A stretch of 64,000 nt of DNA from positions 3,782,001-3,846,000 of the forward strand of contig NZ_CP066129.1 in NCBI RefSeq assembly GCF_019242955.1, given 5' to 3'. Below the pieces are notes generated by a model. That model made no database searches and was not told the origin of the DNA. It was given only the letters and a program-made list of their open reading frames with translations. Each line of letters starts with the position of its first letter. Positions within the stretch are counted from its first letter, which is position 1. The translations under genes and the position numbers were made by a program. This document shows positions 33,975 to 42,669 of the stretch, in pieces. The stretch is from Morganella morganii (lineage in GTDB: Bacteria; Pseudomonadota; Gammaproteobacteria; Enterobacterales; Enterobacteriaceae).

Positions 33975-36113
33975 GTGCACACTATCGTGATTAAGCGTGA
34001 TGGATGTCAGGTAAATTTTGATGAATCACGCATCCGGGATGCCATTAAAAGAGCCGCTAAAGCCGCACGTGTTAATGATGATGACTACTGCTCTCAGGTT
34101 GCCGCCCGGGTAGCCTCCCTGCTGGGTGACCGGAAAAAAGTGGATATCGGTGAGATCCAGGACGCCGTTGAAAATCAGTTAATGTCCGGTGATTACAAAG
34201 AGTTAGCCAGAACTTACATCGAATATCGTCATGACCGCGACGTGGCACGTGAACTGCGCGGCCGCCTCAATAATGAGATCCGCGGGCTGGTCGAACAGAG
34301 TGATATGTCCATTCTCAACGAGAATGCCAATAAAGACAGCAAGGTGATCCCGACACAGCGTGACCTGCTGGCGGGTATCGTTGCCAAGCACTACGCAAAA
34401 CAGCACATTTTACCGCGTGATGTTGTAATTTCACACGAACGTGGTGAAATTCACTATCACGATCTGGACTACGCGCCGTTCTTCCCGATGTTTAACTGCA
34501 TGCTGATCGATCTGAAAGGCATGCTGACTCATGGCTTTAAAATGGGTAATGCCGAGATAGAACAGCCTAAGTCCATCTCTACCGCGACTGCGGTAACAGC
34601 ACAAATTATTGCCCAGGTGGCCAGCCATATTTACGGCGGTACCACGATTAACCGTATCGACGAAATTCTCGCGCCGTTTGTCACTGCCAGCTATAACAAA
34701 CATCTGAAAACGGCAAACGAGTGGCAGATTCCGGATGCGGAAGGTTATGCCAATGCCCGCACAGAAAAAGAGTGTTATGACGCTTTCCAGTCACTGGAAT
34801 ATGAAGTCAACACACTGCACACCGCCAACGGACAGACCCCGTTTGTCACTTTCGGCTTCGGACTGGGCACATCCAGAGAATCCCGCATGATCCAGCAGGC
34901 GATTTTACGTAACCGTATCGCCGGTCTCGGAAAAAATCACAAAACCGCGGTATTCCCGAAACTGGTCTTCGCTATTAAAAAAGGCCTCAACCACCAGTAC
35001 GGCGATCCGAACTATGACATCAAACAGCTTGCGTTAGAGTGCGCCAGCAAGCGGATGTACCCGGATATCCTGAACTACGATCAGGTAGTGAAAGTTACCG
35101 GTTCCTTTAAAACCCCGATGGGCTGCCGCAGTTTCCTCGGTGTGTATGAAGAGAACGGCGAAATGATCCACGACGGGCGTAACAACCTCGGGGTTATCAG
35201 CCTGAACCTGCCGCGTATTGCTATCGAATCACAGGGCAGTGAAACGGATTTCTGGTCTCTGCTGGATGAACGTCTGGTGCTCGCCAAAAAAGCGCTGATG
35301 ACCCGTATCGCACGGCTGGAAAATGTCAAAGCCCGCGTCGCGCCGATTCTGTATATGGAAGGTGCCTGCGGTGTGCGGCTGAAAGCGGATGATTCCGTTA
35401 CTGAAATCTTTAAAAACGGCCGTGCCTCAATTTCTCTGGGTTACATCGGTATCCATGAAACCATCAATGCTCTGACCGGCACTGAAACACACATGTATGA
35501 CGATGAACAGCGCCGCGCCCTGGGCATTGCCATCGTGGAACGTCTGCGCCGTGCAACCGATGAGTGGAAAACAGAAACCGGCTACGGTTTCAGCCTCTAC
35601 AGCACGCCGAGTGAAAACCTGTGCGACCGCTTCTGCCGTCTGGATACTGCTGAGTTCGGGCTCATCCCGGGTGTGACAGACAAAGGGTATTACACCAACA
35701 GCTTCCACCTGGATGTGGAGAAAAAGGTCAATCCGTACGACAAACTGGATTTTGAAGCACCGTACCCGCCGCTGGCGAACGGCGGTTTCATCTGTTACGG
35801 CGAATACCCGAACCTTCAGCACAACCTGAAAGCACTGGAAGATGTCTGGGATTACAGCTATGACCGCGTTCCGTACTACGGTACCAACACGCCGATTGAT
35901 GAGTGTTACGAATGCGGATTTGCCGGTGAGTTTAACTGTACCAGCAAAGGTTTTGTCTGCCCGAAATGCGGTAATCATGACGCTTCCCGCGTATCCGTCA
36001 TCCGCCGTGTATGCGGTTATCTCGGCAGCCCGGATGCCCGTCCGTTTAACGCCGGGAAACAGGAAGAAGTGAAACGCCGCGTTAAACACCTGAATAACGG
36101 ACAATTAGGCTGA
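33975..36113 (+). CDS. nrdD: anaerobic ribonucleoside-triphosphate reductase
   Basis: 712 residues, as in E. coli. It reduces NTPs to dNTPs without oxygen by a glycyl radical. An N-terminal ATP-cone (about residues 3-92, HTIVIKRDGCQVNFDESRIR) gives allosteric control. The C-terminal zinc site is CYECGF and CPKCG. The glycyl radical loop is RRVCGYLGSPDARPFNAGK, with the radical Gly in CGYLG. It is followed by its activase nrdG after 3 bp. FNR-like and NrdR-like sites lie upstream. Confidence 0.99.
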   Translation: MHTIVIKRDGCQVNFDESRIRDAIKRAAKAARVNDDDYCSQVAARVASLLGDRKKVDIGEIQDAVENQLMSGDYKELARTYIEYRHDRDVARELRGRLNNEIRGLVEQSDMSILNENANKDSKVIPTQRDLLAGIVAKHYAKQHILPRDVVISHERGEIHYHDLDYAPFFPMFNCMLIDLKGMLTHGFKMGNAEIEQPKSISTATAVTAQIIAQVASHIYGGTTINRIDEILAPFVTASYNKHLKTANEWQIPDAEGYANARTEKECYDAFQSLEYEVNTLHTANGQTPFVTFGFGLGTSRESRMIQQAILRNRIAGLGKNHKTAVFPKLVFAIKKGLNHQYGDPNYDIKQLALECASKRMYPDILNYDQVVKVTGSFKTPMGCRSFLGVYEENGEMIHDGRNNLGVISLNLPRIAIESQGSETDFWSLLDERLVLAKKALMTRIARLENVKARVAPILYMEGACGVRLKADDSVTEIFKNGRASISLGYIGIHETINALTGTETHMYDDEQRRALGIAIVERLRRATDEWKTETGYGFSLYSTPSENLCDRFCRLDTAEFGLIPGVTDKGYYTNSFHLDVEKKVNPYDKLDFEAPYPPLANGGFICYGEYPNLQHNLKALEDVWDYSYDRVPYYGTNTPIDECYECGFAGEFNCTSKGFVCPKCGNHDASRVSVIRRVCGYLGSPDARPFNAGKQEEVKRRVKHLNNGQLG

Positions 36114-36116
36114 GTT

Positions 36117-36584
36117 GTGAATTATCATCAGTATTACCCCGTTGACGTCGTCAACGGGCCGGGTACACGCTGCACGCTGTTTGTTTCAGGCTGTGTGCAT
36201 CAGTGCCGCGGCTGTTATAACCAGAGTACATGGCGCACGGATTCCGGTGTGCCGTATACCCGGGAACTGGAAGATAAAATTATCGCCGACCTCTGTGATA
36301 CCCGTGTAAAACGTCAGGGAATTACACTGTCCGGCGGTGATCCCCTGCATCCGCACAATGTGCCGGAGATTCTGGCACTGGTGCGGCGTATCCGCCGCGA
36401 GTGCCCGGCGGAAAAAGATATCTGGATGTGGACAGGTTATAAACTGGATGAACTGAATGATGCCCAGCAGGAAGTCATTGAGCATATCAATGTATTAGTT
36501 GACGGGAAATTTGTGCAGGATCTGCATGACCCGATGCTGATCTGGCGCGGCAGCAGTAACCAGGTTATTCACTATTTGCGCTGA
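36117..36584 (+). CDS. nrdG: anaerobic ribonucleotide reductase activase
   Basis: 155 residues with a GTG start (reading MNYHQYYPVDVVNGPGTRC), chosen by similarity to E. coli NrdG. Radical SAM enzyme: the C-x3-C-x2-C cluster site is CVHQCRGC, and the SAM-contact motif is LSGGDPLHPHN. It generates the glycyl radical on NrdD. The 3' end overlaps the convergent yhbP by 20 bp. In E. coli these two genes lie in different map regions, so a rearrangement join falls here. Confidence 0.98.
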   Translation: MNYHQYYPVDVVNGPGTRCTLFVSGCVHQCRGCYNQSTWRTDSGVPYTRELEDKIIADLCDTRVKRQGITLSGGDPLHPHNVPEILALVRRIRRECPAEKDIWMWTGYKLDELNDAQQEVIEHINVLVDGKFVQDLHDPMLIWRGSSNQVIHYLR

Positions 36585-37020
36585 AACCAACGCTGAAACG
36601 CGACCAGTGCAGTTTCTTTCCGAACCCAAGCGTATTATTCACCATCTTAATCTCATCCAGCCGCAGCCCCCGCAACGGGGTTTTTGCGGCGACGGCCACC
36701 GGAAACCGGCGGCAGTAACGTGCCCGGGCCTGTTTTTCCTCTTCCTCTGACAGGGTAACAATCTCCCCCCGGAACTGTATCCCGCGGATTTTTGCCACCG
36801 TGACCGTCTGTGCAGAAATAGTTCCCGCCACCCGCGGGTTCTGCTGCATCAGGGTGCCGTGCCGGGTATGCGGTTCAGTAAGGAAATAAAGCATCATCGC
36901 TTCCGGATCCGCAATATAAAAGCAGGAGGCGCACCACAGGTCATCTCCGGCAGTGGCACACAGCGTAAAGACATGATTTTTCTTCAGATAAGACAGGATT
37001 GAATCGTGCGGTAATTCCAT
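36565..37020 (-). CDS. yhbP: YhbP, flavin-reductase-like split-barrel protein
   Basis: 151 residues from the ATG at 37020 (MELPHDSILSYLKKNH), preceded by a GGGGGG tract as ribosome binding site; the longer frame upstream is not supported. It belongs to the UPF0306/pyridoxamine-phosphate-oxidase-like family (E. coli YhbP 147 residues). Shared stretches include LWCASCFYI, LTEPHTRHG, AKIRGIQFRGEI and NTLGFGKKLHW. The family probably binds a flavin; the reaction is unknown. Confidence 0.92.
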   Translation of the reverse strand: MELPHDSILSYLKKNHVFTLCATAGDDLWCASCFYIADPEAMMLYFLTEPHTRHGTLMQQNPRVAGTISAQTVTVAKIRGIQFRGEIVTLSEEEEKQARARYCRRFPVAVAAKTPLRGLRLDEIKMVNNTLGFGKKLHWSRFSVGFSANSE

Positions 37021-37123
37021 ACAGTACCCCCCATAAAACCACACCGGCTGATAGAGTATATCATCCGGTGCTGGTTCAGACAGTCCCGTCAGACGGGCTG
37101 TATTGTATGGCAAATCTCAGGAA

Positions 37124-37375
37124 TTATTTATAGAGTTCCGCAGTACCACTCATCAGGTTTTCACCGCCTGCAGAGATGATGCGGAAAGAAGTTGCACCAG
37201 CTTCATCAGCTTTTTTGGATAAGGCAGCAGTCACATCAGCCAGGGTATCAATATCGCTGACAGAAACAACACCGACAGGTGCTTGTGTGCTATGTTGTAC
37301 TTCGGTAGCAGCCATTGAACCAAATGAAACGGCACTTAAAGCTAAAATTGCAGGGATTACTGTTGAAATTTTCAT
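37124..37375 (-). CDS. small periplasmic YdgH/BhsA-family protein
   Basis: 83 residues with a clear signal peptide (MKISTVIPAILALSAVSFGS then MAA). The mature part, GVVSVSDIDTLADVTAALSK and KADEAGATSFRII, has the DUF1471 pattern of YdgH/BhsA/McbA proteins. These are small stress-linked envelope proteins affecting biofilm and permeability in E. coli. Upstream is a 270-bp AT-rich region with room for regulation. The exact paralogue cannot be assigned. Confidence 0.9.
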   Translation of the reverse strand: MKISTVIPAILALSAVSFGSMAATEVQHSTQAPVGVVSVSDIDTLADVTAALSKKADEAGATSFRIISAGGENLMSGTAELYK

Positions 37376-37649
37376 ATTATGATTCCTTAGAATAAACGTA
37401 ATATCATGAGACGTTTTTGTCTCTCTCTGTGATGTGAGTCATATTATGCTCCTCCGTCGAAAAAGAAAATTAGCTATTTCTGCTGTAGTTGTTCAATAAA
37501 ATTGATGATTGGGGTTTTAATTAATCTGCGAAAAGAATTACCATGGTGAATACCACTGATTAATTAATTACTTGCGTGACTATCCCGCGACGCAAATCAG
37601 CAAAATATTCGACTTTCATATAAACACAAAAACGCACGATTAAACAAAA

Positions 37650-37970
37650 ATGAATGATAATGCAGAGATAAACACGTGGTTTCTTTACATAATCAGGACA
37701 GAATCCGGATATCTTTACACAGGGATCACTCGTGATGTCGCACAACGTGTTGCAACACATCAGTCCGGAAAAGGGGCAAAATACCTGCGGGGGAAAACCG
37801 GGTTAAGCGTGGTGTATCAGGTTGCACTTGCGGATCGCTCAATAGCGTCAAAAGAAGAATACCGGGTCAAGCGGCTGACAAAGAAGAAAAAAGAAAGGCT
37901 GGTCAGTGACCAGCCTTCTGATTTGACGACATACCTTAACGGTGGTGATTATTCACAGCTGTCAAAGTGA
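37650..37970 (+). CDS. yhbQ: GIY-YIG nuclease-like protein YhbQ
   Basis: 106 residues, E. coli YhbQ 100. The GIY-YIG core is read as [20 protein letters not shown] with the downstream Arg ([18 protein letters not shown]) and Glu in [17 protein letters not shown]. The family includes structure-specific DNA nucleases; weak nuclease activity has been reported for relatives. The 3' end overlaps the convergent yhbS by 22 bp. Confidence 0.94.
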   Translation: MNDNAEINTWFLYIIRTESGYLYTGITRDVAQRVATHQSGKGAKYLRGKTGLSVVYQVALADRSIASKEEYRVKRLTKKKKERLVSDQPSDLTTYLNGGDYSQLSK

Positions 37971-38455
37971 TGTGAGAAATTAACCAGTCCGTGATAACGG
38001 TCTGCGGCATCATTTTCCAGCGGATGGATCAGAAAATACGGTGAGGTATCCGGCCATTTACAGTGCAAATCAAATTCGGCTGCCGGTTTAAAGCCCCATT
38101 TTCCGTAGATTTCAGGATCGCCCAGCACCACAACCGCGCCGTAACCGAATTCATTGAGGCTGTCCAGCCCCTCATAAACCATCTGCTTCGCAATCCCCTG
38201 ACCACGGTAAGCCTCTGCCACCGCAAGCGGCGCCAGTCCGACCCACTGACAATCTTCGCCTTCCACGTCCACCGGTGTGAAACCGGCATAACCGACCACC
38301 AGCCCCTCATCATCAGTGGCAACCACACCTAAGGTCAGCAGCCCGTCTTCCCGCAGCGAATGCAGGAGATCAGCTTCATTATCACGCCCGAATGCGCTGC
38401 GCAGCAGTGTATCGATACCGGCGGCATCAACCGGAATTTCTGTGCGGATCAGCAT
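37949..38455 (-). CDS. yhbS: GNAT acetyltransferase YhbS
   Basis: 168 residues, E. coli YhbS 167. GNAT motifs: [23 protein letters not shown] (the acetyl-CoA loop Q/R-G-x-G-I/A) and the C-terminal [18 protein letters not shown]. Its start overlaps the end of ubiT by 7 bp, so ubiT-yhbS form one operon, divergent from ubiUV. The substrate is not known from sequence. Confidence 0.94.
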   Translation of the reverse strand: MLIRTEIPVDAAGIDTLLRSAFGRDNEADLLHSLREDGLLTLGVVATDDEGLVVGYAGFTPVDVEGEDCQWVGLAPLAVAEAYRGQGIAKQMVYEGLDSLNEFGYGAVVVLGDPEIYGKWGFKPAAEFDLHCKWPDTSPYFLIHPLENDAADRYHGLVNFSHHFDSCE

Positions 38456-38970
38456 GAGGTCACCACTGCGTGTGATTTATCTTCGTCTTCCGCCAGCCCG
38501 GCCTGAATAAAGTCAGCCAGCTGCATTAATGCCGTGCGCAGCAGCGGCGGCATACCGTCAAGATCAATCGAGTCCATCAGGTTTTTGACATACAGACCCA
38601 GCTCGGTGTCCCCTTCAATGCGCAGACGGCGCTGAAAGAACAGAGTATCCGGGTCCTCTTTGCGGGCAGCGATCAGCACCAGATCATTAGCGTTACCGCT
38701 GAAACTGACATCTTCCTGTTCATCCGCACTGACCACCAGACGGCCGTCACGGTTACTGATATACCAGTGAAGCGCCAGGTCGCGGACTTCCACTTTCAGC
38801 CATTTATTTTCCAGAAAATCGAGATCACCTTCTGTCAGCGCCTCTTCAAACTGACGCGCCAGAACCTGCTGGAGAACCTGTTTTTGCAGGGTAAACGGCG
38901 TTAATTTCAGCGGAAACCGCAATAACGCCGGCCCGTTGTGTACGAGCGAGGAACGAATTTTGGCAAACAC
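38449..38970 (-). CDS. ubiT: UbiT, SCP2-type lipid carrier for anaerobic ubiquinone synthesis
   Basis: 173 residues, E. coli UbiT (YhbT) 174. The SCP2 sterol-carrier-like domain fills residues ~45-150 (WLKVEVRDLALHW, then DVSFSGNANDLVLIAARKED, then RLRIEGDTELG). UbiT binds ubiquinone intermediates and, with UbiU and UbiV, supports oxygen-independent ubiquinone biosynthesis. It is divergent from ubiU-ubiV, as in E. coli. Confidence 0.96.
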   Translation of the reverse strand: MFAKIRSSLVHNGPALLRFPLKLTPFTLQKQVLQQVLARQFEEALTEGDLDFLENKWLKVEVRDLALHWYISNRDGRLVVSADEQEDVSFSGNANDLVLIAARKEDPDTLFFQRRLRIEGDTELGLYVKNLMDSIDLDGMPPLLRTALMQLADFIQAGLAEDEDKSHAVVTSC

Positions 38971-39233
38971 CGTACTGACTCCTTAATCTGAATTACTGCG
39001 TCATTGTGCCAGAATCTGCGGAAATAACTCAGGATTCCGGTCAATTTTTCGTGTCATTGTTTCTATTATATACCCGATTTTCCCCCTGCCGCAGAGAACA
39101 TCCCGCTTTTATATCCGCAAACCGGGTGATTTTTTGCGGCAAATGTTCACTAACCTGCCTCAGGTCAATACCTTTTTTAGCCTGCCATTTACAATTTCCG
39201 ATCATTTTTATTATTCAGTCTGAGAGTCTCACC

Positions 39234-40229
39234 ATGGAACTATTGTGTCCTGCCGGTAATTTACCCGCACTGAAAGCCGCCATTGATAACGGCGCGGATG
39301 CGGTTTATATCGGCCTGAAAGATGATACTAATGCCCGTCACTTCGCCGGTCTGAATTTTACTGAAAAGAAACTTACCGAGGCGGTGGATTATGTTCACCG
39401 CCACCGGCGTCACCTGCATATCGCGATTAACACCTTTGCCCATCCGGACGGTTTCAGCCGCTGGCAGCGGGCGGTGGATATGGCCGCACAACTGGGGGCG
39501 GATGCCCTGATCCTCGCGGATATCGCCATGCTGGAATATGCTGCGGAGCGCTATCCGCATATTGAGCGGCATGTCTCTGTGCAGGCGTCCGCCACCAATA
39601 CTGAAGCTATTCGTTTCTATCAGCGCAATTTTGATGTGCACCGTATTGTGCTCCCGCGTGTGCTCTCTATTCATCAGGTAAAACAGCTGGCACGCACCAG
39701 CCCGGTGCCGCTGGAAGTCTTTGCATTCGGCAGTCTGTGTATTATGGCGGAAGGCCGCTGCTACCTCTCTTCCTATCTGACCGGGGAATCCCCGAATACC
39801 GTCGGTGCCTGCTCACCGGCACGGTTTGTCCGCTGGCAGGAAACCCCGCAGGGACTCGAATCCCGCCTGAATGACGTGCTGATTGACCGCTACGGTGCGG
39901 ATGAGAATGCCGGTTATCCGACACTCTGCAAAGGCCGCTACTGCGTGGACAGCAAGCCTTACCACGCTCTGGAAGAGCCGACCAGCCTCAACACGCTGGA
40001 GCTGCTGCCGGAACTGATGGCGGCCAATATCGCGTCAGTGAAAATTGAAGGCCGCCAGCGCAGCCCGGCCTATGTGACTGATGTGGCCAAAGTGTGGCGT
40101 CAGGCGATTGACCGCTGCAAGGCCGATCCGGACAACTATGCGCCGGATGCCGCGTGGATGCAGACCCTCGGCGGTATGTCAGAAGGACGGCAGACTACCC
40201 TCGGTGCTTACCACCGCAAATGGCAGTAA
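39234..40229 (+). CDS. ubiU: UbiU, O2-independent ubiquinone hydroxylation protein
   Basis: 331 residues from the ATG at 39234 (MELLCPAGNLPALKAAIDNG), the family start; the frame is open another 228 bases upstream without support. It is a U32 peptidase-family protein with a 4Fe-4S cluster. The cysteines lie in GSLCIMAEGRC (two), VGAC and GRYC. UbiU and UbiV form a heterodimer that hydroxylates the ring without oxygen, using prephenate as oxygen donor in E. coli. ubiV follows 14 bp later. Confidence 0.97.
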   Translation: MELLCPAGNLPALKAAIDNGADAVYIGLKDDTNARHFAGLNFTEKKLTEAVDYVHRHRRHLHIAINTFAHPDGFSRWQRAVDMAAQLGADALILADIAMLEYAAERYPHIERHVSVQASATNTEAIRFYQRNFDVHRIVLPRVLSIHQVKQLARTSPVPLEVFAFGSLCIMAEGRCYLSSYLTGESPNTVGACSPARFVRWQETPQGLESRLNDVLIDRYGADENAGYPTLCKGRYCVDSKPYHALEEPTSLNTLELLPELMAANIASVKIEGRQRSPAYVTDVAKVWRQAIDRCKADPDNYAPDAAWMQTLGGMSEGRQTTLGAYHRKWQ

Positions 40230-40243
40230 CGGAGAGAAAAACG

Positions 40244-41122
40244 ATGCAATTTTCATTAGGTTCAGTCCTCTATTACTGGCCGAAAGCAACACTGGAACAG
40301 TTTTATCAGCAGGCAGTACAAAGCAGTGCGGATATTATCTATCTCGGTGAAACCGTGTGCAGCAAGCGCCGGGAAATGAAACCGGACGACTGGATAAATC
40401 TCGCCAAAACCGTTGCTGAATGCGGCAAACAGGTGGTGATTTCCACGCTGGCGCTGTTACAGGCTCCGTCTGAGCTGAAAGAGATCGCCAAACTGGTCGA
40501 TAACGGCGGGTTTATGATCGAAGCGCATGATTTCGGTGTGATTAATATGCTGCATGAACGCGGGCTGCCGTTCGTCGCCGGACACGGCCTGAACTGTTAT
40601 AACGCCCCGGCACTGAAAATCCTGCAAAAACAGGGCATGACCCGCTGGTGTATGCCGGTGGAACTCTCCCGTGACTGGCTGGTTAACCTGCTGAAACAGT
40701 GTGAAGAGCTGGAGATCCGTGACAAATTTGAAGTGGAAGTGATGAGCTACGGCCATCTGCCGCTGGCCTACTCCGCCCGCTGCTTCACCGCCCGTTCGGA
40801 AAACCGCGCCAAAGATGACTGCGAAACCTGCTGTATCAGTTATCCGCAGGGGCGCAAAGTGCTCTCACAGGAAAATCAGCAGGTCTTTGTCCTTAACGGG
40901 ATTCAGACCCAGAGTGGTTACTGCTATAACCTCGGCAATGATCTGCGTTCTATGCAGGGACTGGTTGATATTGTGCGGATCTCCCCGGAAGCCCCGGACG
41001 ATCTGGCCGTCATTGACCATTTCCGTCAGAATGAAACCGGCGCACAACCGCTGGATTTGGCACAGGCACAAAACTGCAACGGCTACTGGCGTAAAGTGGC
41101 GGGCCTGGAACTGGTGGAATAA
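40244..41122 (+). CDS. ubiV: UbiV, partner of UbiU
   Basis: 292 residues from the ATG at 40244, with GGAGAG upstream. U32-family 4Fe-4S protein. Cluster cysteines are Cys39 (GETVCSKRRE) and three in the segment ARCFTARSEN...CETCC, matching the E. coli arrangement. It forms the ubiUV unit and probably shares a transcript with the RidA-family gene 15 bp downstream. Confidence 0.97.
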   Translation: MQFSLGSVLYYWPKATLEQFYQQAVQSSADIIYLGETVCSKRREMKPDDWINLAKTVAECGKQVVISTLALLQAPSELKEIAKLVDNGGFMIEAHDFGVINMLHERGLPFVAGHGLNCYNAPALKILQKQGMTRWCMPVELSRDWLVNLLKQCEELEIRDKFEVEVMSYGHLPLAYSARCFTARSENRAKDDCETCCISYPQGRKVLSQENQQVFVLNGIQTQSGYCYNLGNDLRSMQGLVDIVRISPEAPDDLAVIDHFRQNETGAQPLDLAQAQNCNGYWRKVAGLELVE

Positions 41123-41137
41123 CAGAAGGAAATAACA

Positions 41138-41596
41138 ATGACTGATGTTTATGCCCGTTTAAACGCACTGAATATTGAACTGCCGCCGGTCGTTGTACCA
41201 GATGCAAAATTTCAGCCGTATGTGATTTTTGATAACACCATTACACTTTCCGGTCATTTATCCAAAACCGGGGAGCAGCTAAATACCGGTAAGTTCGGGG
41301 CGGATCTGACCATTGAACAAGGTGAGAAAATTGCCCGTCAGCTGGCTGTTAATCTGCTCGGTACATTGCAGGGTGCGGTGGGTGATCTGAATAAGATTAA
41401 AAAGATCATCAACCTGAACTGCATGATCAACGGCACTCAGGATTTTACAGATCCCCATGTGGTGGCGAATGCCTGTTCACAGGTTTTCCATGATGTTTTC
41501 GGTGAGAAAGGCTACCACAGCCGTAATGCACTGACCGTGGCACAGCTGCCGTTCGGTGCCTGTATGGAGATATCGCTGATCGCCGGTATTGAGTAA
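41138..41596 (+). CDS. RidA/YjgF-family protein, ubiUV-linked
   Basis: 152 residues, longer than RidA proper (128). It is Rid-family by layout: FDNTITLSGHLSKTGEQLNTGKFG, the trimer region ARQLAVNLLGTLQGAVGDLN, and the C-terminal PFGACMEISLIAGIE. The RidA arginine of the ARS/CVEVA box is not in the canonical place (SRNALTVAQLPFG), so it belongs to a subgroup whose deaminase activity is uncertain. It begins 15 bp after ubiV with AGAAGGA ahead, implying cotranscription. Its role with the quinone genes is unknown. Confidence 0.85.
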   Translation: MTDVYARLNALNIELPPVVVPDAKFQPYVIFDNTITLSGHLSKTGEQLNTGKFGADLTIEQGEKIARQLAVNLLGTLQGAVGDLNKIKKIINLNCMINGTQDFTDPHVVANACSQVFHDVFGEKGYHSRNALTVAQLPFGACMEISLIAGIE

Positions 41597-41604
41597 CAGA
41601 ACAG

Positions 41605-41638
41605 AACGGGCGCGATATACGATATAAGCGTGCCCGTT
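41605..41638. terminator. bidirectional hairpin between RidA-family and Sel1 genes
   Basis: AACGGGC (41605-41611) pairs with GCCCGTT (41632-41638) across a partly structured loop between convergent genes. No strong T run. Confidence 0.45.
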
Positions 41639-41646
41639 ATCCGGCT

Positions 41647-42654
41647 TTATTTTTTACGTTTCGCTTTCAGAAAATCAATTCGTTCCTGTGCCGGATAATG
41701 CCCTGCGGCTAATGCTTTTTCGTAATATTTAATGGCTTTATTATCGTCTTGTTTTACGCCTTCGCCCTTTTCATACATACTCCCTAAATTAAATAACCCA
41801 ACAGAATTATTCTGTGCAGCGGACTGTTTAAACAAAGATAATGCTTTTGTATAATCTTGTGTAGTACCATGGCCATATTTATATAGAGCACCAAGGTTGT
41901 TTATTGCACCAGGAATATTTTTATCTGCTGCCAGCTTAATGTAGTAAAATGCTTTCTGGTACTGATGGCTTTTAAAATAAAGAACACCAATATTATTTAA
42001 AGATAAATCATTACCTAGCTTTATTGACTCCAAATAATATTCCTCTGCTTTTTTTGGATCATAACCTTCATAGTCAGACCGGCTATATATAGTACCTAGT
42101 TTATTTAATGCTTCTGACTTTATATTATAATCTTTTTTTCCCAATGCAACTAATAGTAGTTTTTCAGACTCCTCATAGTTTCCATTCTCCTGATAAAGAC
42201 TCGCTAAATTTAAAAGGGTAGTATCCGCTCCTGATGCGATCGCCTGTTTATAGAGAGTAATTGCTTTTTCAATATTTCCTTCCTGCTTTGCCAGCAATCC
42301 CAGATTATTCATGGCATGTGAAGATCCTAATTCCGCTGCTTTTTGATATAGTTGGTATCCTCTCTTCACATCCTTAGCAACCCCGTAACCATCCATATAA
42401 AACTCACCCAGATAAAACAACGCATCTGCATTATTCTGTTCTGCTGCTTTTTCAAACCAGTAACGGGCAAATACAGAATTCTGCGGAAAACCGATACCTT
42501 CTTCATACAGCAGTCCGATTTGTAACTGGATTAGTGCATTAGCTTTATTTACCTGCGTTGTATATTTCTCATGCGAATGTGTTACTGCGGCGTAACCGGG
42601 AGAAGAGAATATAATAGCCAAAGCGTATAACACTGTTTTTATTATCATTCTCAT
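41647..42654 (-). CDS. Sel1-repeat periplasmic protein (copy 2)
   Basis: 335 residues with a signal peptide (about residues 1-23, ending SSPGYAA). The rest is tandem Sel1/TPR-like helical repeats of about 36 residues, with repeated A-x-x-x-L-G-x-x-Y patterns such as ADALFYLGEFYMDGYGVAKD. AAGGGA precedes the ATG. It is a close paralogue of the gene 15 bp upstream (42670-43728), with near-identical N-terminal and C-terminal segments and a more divergent middle. The gene is AT-rich. Sel1 proteins are protein-binding scaffolds. Position next to hcp suggests a T6SS link, which is inferred. Confidence 0.85.
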   Translation of the reverse strand: MRMIIKTVLYALAIIFSSPGYAAVTHSHEKYTTQVNKANALIQLQIGLLYEEGIGFPQNSVFARYWFEKAAEQNNADALFYLGEFYMDGYGVAKDVKRGYQLYQKAAELGSSHAMNNLGLLAKQEGNIEKAITLYKQAIASGADTTLLNLASLYQENGNYEESEKLLLVALGKKDYNIKSEALNKLGTIYSRSDYEGYDPKKAEEYYLESIKLGNDLSLNNIGVLYFKSHQYQKAFYYIKLAADKNIPGAINNLGALYKYGHGTTQDYTKALSLFKQSAAQNNSVGLFNLGSMYEKGEGVKQDDNKAIKYYEKALAAGHYPAQERIDFLKAKRKK

Positions 42655-42669
42655 AGAAATTCCCTTACC

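Noticed and set aside
39006-39233. N-terminal extension of UbiU
   Set aside because: The open frame is longer, but the family starts at the ATG at 39234 and the extension has no similarity to UbiU.
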